Source of the DNA: an uncultured Chloroflexota bacterium
GTDB lineage: Bacteria > Chloroflexota > Limnocylindria > Limnocylindrales > CSP1-4
Reading direction: 5' to 3'
Length of the DNA: 64,000 bases
Assembly: GCA_903822495.1 (NCBI GenBank)
Contig: CAIJPD010000050.1
Coordinates: 97,202 to 161,201, forward strand
Part shown: positions 60,511-64,000 of the stretch, piece after piece
Layout: every line of letters begins with the position of its first letter
Position numbering within the stretch: position 1 is the stretch's first letter
The notes under the pieces: model-generated
What the model was told of the DNA's origin: nothing
The model's input: only the letters and a program-made list of their open reading frames with translations
The model's database searches: none
Translations under genes and position numbers: made by a program

Positions 60511-60586
60511 GCGCCTGTAGCTCAGTGGATAGAGCGTCGGCCTCCGGAGCCGAAGGTCGCAGGTTCGAATCCTGTCGGGCGCGCCA
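60511..60586 (+). tRNA. tRNA-Arg (CCG), CCA encoded
   Basis: Acceptor GCGCCTG pairs with CGGGCGC (one G-U), D-arm AGCTCAGTGGATAGAGC, anticodon stem TCGGC/GCCGA with loop CTCCGGA (anticodon CCG), T-arm GCAGGTTCGAATCCTGT, discriminator G and CCA at 60584-60586. TATCAT at 60485-60490 is a possible -10, 20 bases upstream. Confidence 0.95.
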
Positions 60587-60610
60587 AACTCTCGCCGTGG
60601 GCACCCCCGC

Positions 60611-61345
60611 ATGAGCCGCGCCACGGCTCCCGCGCGCCAGGCGGACGCGCTGGCGGTCCGCCTCGACGCCATCCAGACGGCCGAGGCGGTCTTCGCGGTG
60701 GACGATGGGCAGCGCATCGTGACCTGGTCGGCGGCCGCCGAGCAGCTGTTCGGGCGCACGGCCGGGGAGGCGGTGGGCCGGCTCTGCTTCGAGGTCCTGG
60801 GCTCGCCCGAGAATCACGCCGATTGCCGGCCGGGCTGCCGACCCATCCTCGAGGCGCGCCGCGGCCGAGCCGTCGCGCATCCCGACATCCACGCCCGTCA
60901 TGTCGACGGCCGCCAGATCACCTTGCGCGCCTCCTCGTTTGTCATGCCGGACGGGAGCGGCGCCCCCGCCCCGGACAGCGACGCGGGGGCCGGCGCGGGG
61001 GCCGGCGCGACGGATGGCCCGGCGCGTGCGGCGCGGCCCATCGTGGTCCACCTGGTCCGGGCCACGGCCGGCGCCCCTCGCCGCGCGAGGCGGCACCCCG
61101 AGGCCCACCATCCGGCAACCGCCGCCGCGCACGAGGCGGTCCCGGCCCCGATCAGCCCCCTGACACCGCGCGAACTGGAGGTGCTCCACCTGCTGGCCGT
61201 CGGTCGGAGCACCCTGCAGATTGCCGAGGAGCTGACCATCAGCCGGCTGACCGCGCGCAACCACGTCCTGCGCATCGAGCAGAAGCTGGGCGCCCACAGC
61301 CGCGTCGCCGTGGTCTTCCACGCCCGTCATCACGGCCTGATCTAG
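60611..61345 (+). CDS. PAS-LuxR transcriptional regulator
   Basis: A 244-residue regulator with an N-terminal PAS domain (~20-105: AVFAVDDGQRIVTWSAAAEQLFGRTAGEAVG) and a C-terminal LuxR/GerE helix-turn-helix (~180-244: LTPRELEVLHLLAVGRSTLQIAEEL, RLTARNHVLRIEQKLGAHSR). The PAS domain carries three cysteines, CFEVLGSPENHADCRPGC, an arrangement seen in related regulators that could sense redox state or bind a metal. The middle is an Ala/Gly-rich linker. It starts 24 bases after tRNA-Arg and precedes the GGDEF/EAL gene. Confidence 0.88.
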   Translation: MSRATAPARQADALAVRLDAIQTAEAVFAVDDGQRIVTWSAAAEQLFGRTAGEAVGRLCFEVLGSPENHADCRPGCRPILEARRGRAVAHPDIHARHVDGRQITLRASSFVMPDGSGAPAPDSDAGAGAGAGATDGPARAARPIVVHLVRATAGAPRRARRHPEAHHPATAAAHEAVPAPISPLTPRELEVLHLLAVGRSTLQIAEELTISRLTARNHVLRIEQKLGAHSRVAVVFHARHHGLI

Positions 61346-61556
61346 GGCCGACGCGGCCGGTCGCGAGTCGGGCCGCCCGATCGCCGGCGGACCCGTCCGC
61401 GCCTCCTCCGGCACGGCCCATCGCCAGGTCGGCCGTCACCCCTCAAGGACCACGCGGTCACGGCCGATCCCACCGGTAACGGCCGTCGGCACGACGGACG
61501 CCCATCCCTGCCTCCTGCCGCCGGCAGGAGCCCGGCAGGAACCCGGTCGAGGTGAC

Positions 61557-64000
61557 GTGGCCCGATCAGCCGCTCTGGCCCACCGGGTCGCCACGCTTCC
61601 CGACATCGCGTGGCGCGGTATCGCCGTGGGCCTGGGGGCCCTGATCGTCCTGTCATTCCTCCTGCCGACGCCCGTGACCGGCGGGTTGCTGCTGGCCGCC
61701 TGCGAGGTCGTCGCGCTCGCGTGCCTCGTCGTCATCGTGCGCGGCCGGGCGCCGGCGGATCCCGGGGCGTGGCTCCTGGTGGCGGGTGCCATCACGCTCC
61801 TGGTGGCGCTGGTGCTGGCGGCCGGCCTGGGGTTCACCGAGCCTCGCAGGCTCGCAGGCTCGCCGATCCGGGCCCTGGCCTTCGGGCTGGCGATGATCGG
61901 AGTCCTGCGCCTCCTGAATCGGAATGAGCCGGAGCAGGCGATCGCCCGGACGCTGGAGGCGCTGGCGATCGCGACCGCCGTCGGGCTGGGAGGCTGGATC
62001 CTCTTGGTGGAGACCCAGCTGGAACGCGGCATGATCGACAGCTGGCTCGAGGCAGCCACCGCCTTCGCGTACCCCAGCATCGACGTCGGCGTGCTGGTGC
62101 TGGCCGCGGAGATCGCCTGGTCCCACCGCGGCCTGCGCCCCTACCAGCGGCTGCTCATGGTTGCGGCCGGGGCCAGCGCGTTCACCGATCTGGCCCTGGT
62201 CCTGCCGCTCACCGCGTGGGGATACCCGCCCGGCGGCGTCACCGAGCTTGGTGCATGCCTGGTCCTGCCGATCCTCGTCGCGGCAGCGGCCCACCCATCG
62301 GCCCAGGAGCCACGGACGCTCCGACAGCGGGCGGTTCGCCGCAGGCTGGCCGGGACCCGCCTGGCGCTCCTCGCATCGGCGCTCCTGGTCCCCTCGATCG
62401 CATTGGTGGTCCACGACCTGGCGGAATCGGCCGGCGGCAGTCCGGCGAATTCGGGCGGACGGGGAGGCGGGCCGTCGATGGACGCCGAGATCGCGCTGGG
62501 CGCGGCGATGCTGGCCATCCTCATCATCGCCCGGATGTCGATCGCGCTCGGCCAGGTGGAGCGGGTCCTCCGGATTCGCGACGAGCTGGAAATGGACATC
62601 AAGCGCCAGGCCCAGGTCGACGGACTGACCCTCCTCCCGAACAACGCGGCCTTCCATGCGCACCTCCAGCGATCGCTGCAGGCGCAGCCGCCGGAGCGGC
62701 TGGCCGTCCTGCTGTGCAACCTCGACGACTTCAAGTCGATCAACGACGCCCTTGGCTACGAAGCCGGCGACCGCCTGCTGGCGGCTGCCGGCAACCGCCT
62801 GCTGGGCGCCATCCAGCCCTCGGACCTCGCGGCCCGACTGGGCAGCGACCAGTTCGCCGTCCTGCTCGGAGACCTGGCCGACCCGGCCGACGCCGATGCC
62901 GCGGCCGCCCGCATCATCGATGCCTTCGACGAGCCGCTCGTGGTCGCCGGGACGAGCATCCCGATCCGGCTGAGCATCGGCGTGGCCCCCGCGACCATCG
63001 GCGCCAATGCCTCGGGGTTGGTGCGCGCCGCCGACATCGCGCTCTCGGCCGCCAAGGCGGGCGACAAGGACCGCGTCGTGCGCTTCGACGCCGAGCTGGG
63101 GGAGCGCCAGAGCGAGCAGATGGCCGTCCAGTTCGACCTGGCGCGGGCCGTCTCGCGCGGCGAGCTGCTGCTGCACTACCAGCCCATCTGGAACCTGAAG
63201 ACGCGGGCGCTCGTCGGCGTCGAGGCGCTCCTCCGGTGGGACCACCCGGCGCGGGGCCTCATGGGCCCGCTCCAGTTCATCCCGCGGGCCGAGCAGACCG
63301 GCCTGATCGTCACCATCGGGCGCTGGGCGCTGGAGGAGGCGACCCGCCAGATGCGGCTCTGGCTCGACGCCGGCGCCTCCCCGTTCTCGCATGTGGCGGT
63401 CAACGTGTCGCCGATCCAGCTGCTCGTGCCGGGCTTCGTCGCCGACGTCGCGGCGGCGCTTGAGGTCGCGGGGATCGAGCCGCGGAACCTCCTCATCGAG
63501 ATCACCGAAAGCGTGTTCATGGACGCCGAGGCGGCCTCGCGCGTCCTCCTCGAGCTGAAGGCGCTGGGCCTGCGGATCGCCGTCGACGACTTTGGGACGG
63601 GGTACTCGGCGATGAGCTACCTCGCGACGTTCCCGATCGACGTCCTGAAGGTCGACCGGTCGTTCGTGACCGCGACGACCCGGAGCGAGCAGGGCCACGC
63701 GCTGGTTCGGACGCTGCTCCGGCTGGCCCGCGACCTCGGCCTCGAGACCATCGCGGAGGGCATCGAGAGCCCCGAGCAGCTGGCCCGGCTCCGCGACCTG
63801 GGCTGCACGATGGGCCAGGGCTTCCTGATGGGCCGGCCGGCCGGGGCGGACTCGGTGGGAACCCTCCTCACGAGCCTGCCGGGGCCGTGGACCGCCGAGC
63901 CGGCGGGACCCCAGGCGGCACCAGCCGCGGGCCGGCCGTTGTCCCGGCGCCGGCCGGGCGACCCGGCGCCGCGCGACCCGGGGTCGCGCGGCCGACGAGC
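61557..64000 (+). CDS. Membrane GGDEF/EAL protein, C-terminus beyond window
   Basis: At least 814 residues, no stop before the window ends. About nine hydrophobic helices fill residues ~20-340 (a 7TM/MASE-like sensor region), then a GGDEF domain (~350-510) whose active motif reads GSDQF instead of GGDEF, so diguanylate cyclase activity is probably lost, and an EAL domain (~520-770) with intact EALLRW, ITES, DDFGTGYSAM, KVDRSF and AEGIE. The protein is likely a c-di-GMP phosphodiesterase. The tail is Pro/Arg/Gly-rich and may be near its end. GTG 61557 has GAGG four bases upstream. Confidence 0.88.
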   Translation, partial: MARSAALAHRVATLPDIAWRGIAVGLGALIVLSFLLPTPVTGGLLLAACEVVALACLVVIVRGRAPADPGAWLLVAGAITLLVALVLAAGLGFTEPRRLAGSPIRALAFGLAMIGVLRLLNRNEPEQAIARTLEALAIATAVGLGGWILLVETQLERGMIDSWLEAATAFAYPSIDVGVLVLAAEIAWSHRGLRPYQRLLMVAAGASAFTDLALVLPLTAWGYPPGGVTELGACLVLPILVAAAAHPSAQEPRTLRQRAVRRRLAGTRLALLASALLVPSIALVVHDLAESAGGSPANSGGRGGGPSMDAEIALGAAMLAILIIARMSIALGQVERVLRIRDELEMDIKRQAQVDGLTLLPNNAAFHAHLQRSLQAQPPERLAVLLCNLDDFKSINDALGYEAGDRLLAAAGNRLLGAIQPSDLAARLGSDQFAVLLGDLADPADADAAAARIIDAFDEPLVVAGTSIPIRLSIGVAPATIGANASGLVRAADIALSAAKAGDKDRVVRFDAELGERQSEQMAVQFDLARAVSRGELLLHYQPIWNLKTRALVGVEALLRWDHPARGLMGPLQFIPRAEQTGLIVTIGRWALEEATRQMRLWLDAGASPFSHVAVNVSPIQLLVPGFVADVAAALEVAGIEPRNLLIEITESVFMDAEAASRVLLELKALGLRIAVDDFGTGYSAMSYLATFPIDVLKVDRSFVTATTRSEQGHALVRTLLRLARDLGLETIAEGIESPEQLARLRDLGCTMGQGFLMGRPAGADSVGTLLTSLPGPWTAEPAGPQAAPAAGRPLSRRRPGDPAPRDPGSRGRR

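Noticed and set aside
61653..63698. 681-codon open frame on the minus strand
   Set aside because: It lies opposite the GGDEF/EAL gene, whose domains are unmistakable; the product is Arg/Gly/His-rich with no family motifs, as expected from GC-rich antisense codon bias.

Overview
The window is very GC-rich (about 70% by eye) bacterial chromosomal DNA, densely packed, with many stop/start overlaps (GTGA, ATGA, TTGA) and several genes whose start codon sits 6-9 bases behind a -10-like hexamer. No phage, insertion sequence, CRISPR array or rRNA was seen. The gene content (CysO-CysM-Mec sulfur route with a MoeZ-like activator, SufS/SufU/SufC, cupredoxin-fused copper nitrite reductase, VKOR-DsbA, ApbE/FMN electron transfer, and a fragment of a secreted domain common in Chloroflexota) fits an uncultured Chloroflexota, perhaps of the Limnocylindria type. 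An actinobacterium cannot be excluded from the sequence alone.

Layout. 1-4.5 kb: end of a nucleoside hydrolase, a small membrane protein, and a complete ECF vitamin/nucleoside-type transporter (two ATPases, EcfT, long S component). 5-11.4 kb: a sulfur island on the minus strand: Rrf2 regulator, sufC, sufS, sufU, then the moeZ-like, cysO, cysM and mec genes. 11.9-15.9 kb: Bax-1 protein, cobalamin adenosyltransferase, a SufT-like protein, a DUF433 pair, a membrane protein and a GNAT acetyltransferase. 15.9-21.3 kb: minus-strand folate-precursor operon (pabB, an alpha/beta hydrolase, pabC, a hypothetical, a DUF885 peptidase). 21.5-28.3 kb: SirB1-type protein, MFS and MMPL transporters, AttH/CrtC-like lipoprotein.

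28.4-33.4 kb: nitrogen-oxide and disulfide region: NsrR-like Rrf2 regulator, cupredoxin-NirK fusion, a polytopic haem-type membrane protein, and VKOR plus DsbA. 33.6-43.5 kb: redox and metal region: ferric-reductase-like flavoprotein, FMN-binding anchor and ApbE; Zur with ZnuA/C/B behind an operator-bearing, apparently leaderless promoter; then a second haem membrane protein, three consecutive membrane-anchored coiled-coil proteins of unknown function and a second ApbE. This last module is the best candidate for an undescribed system.

43.5-49.7 kb: an enoyl-ACP-reductase-like SDR, three paralogues of an unrecognised family flanking an ABC-2 exporter, and a PIG-L deacetylase. 49.8-56.9 kb: CapA-like protein, tRNA-Asp, an operon of threonine aldolase, DUF885 peptidase, HisA-like protein and two cyclophilins, and a probable small RNA with its own promoter and terminator. 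57-64 kb: copper export operon (YHS protein, copA) behind a perfect CsoR-type palindrome, tRNA-Arg, a PAS-LuxR regulator and a GGDEF/EAL protein running off the end.
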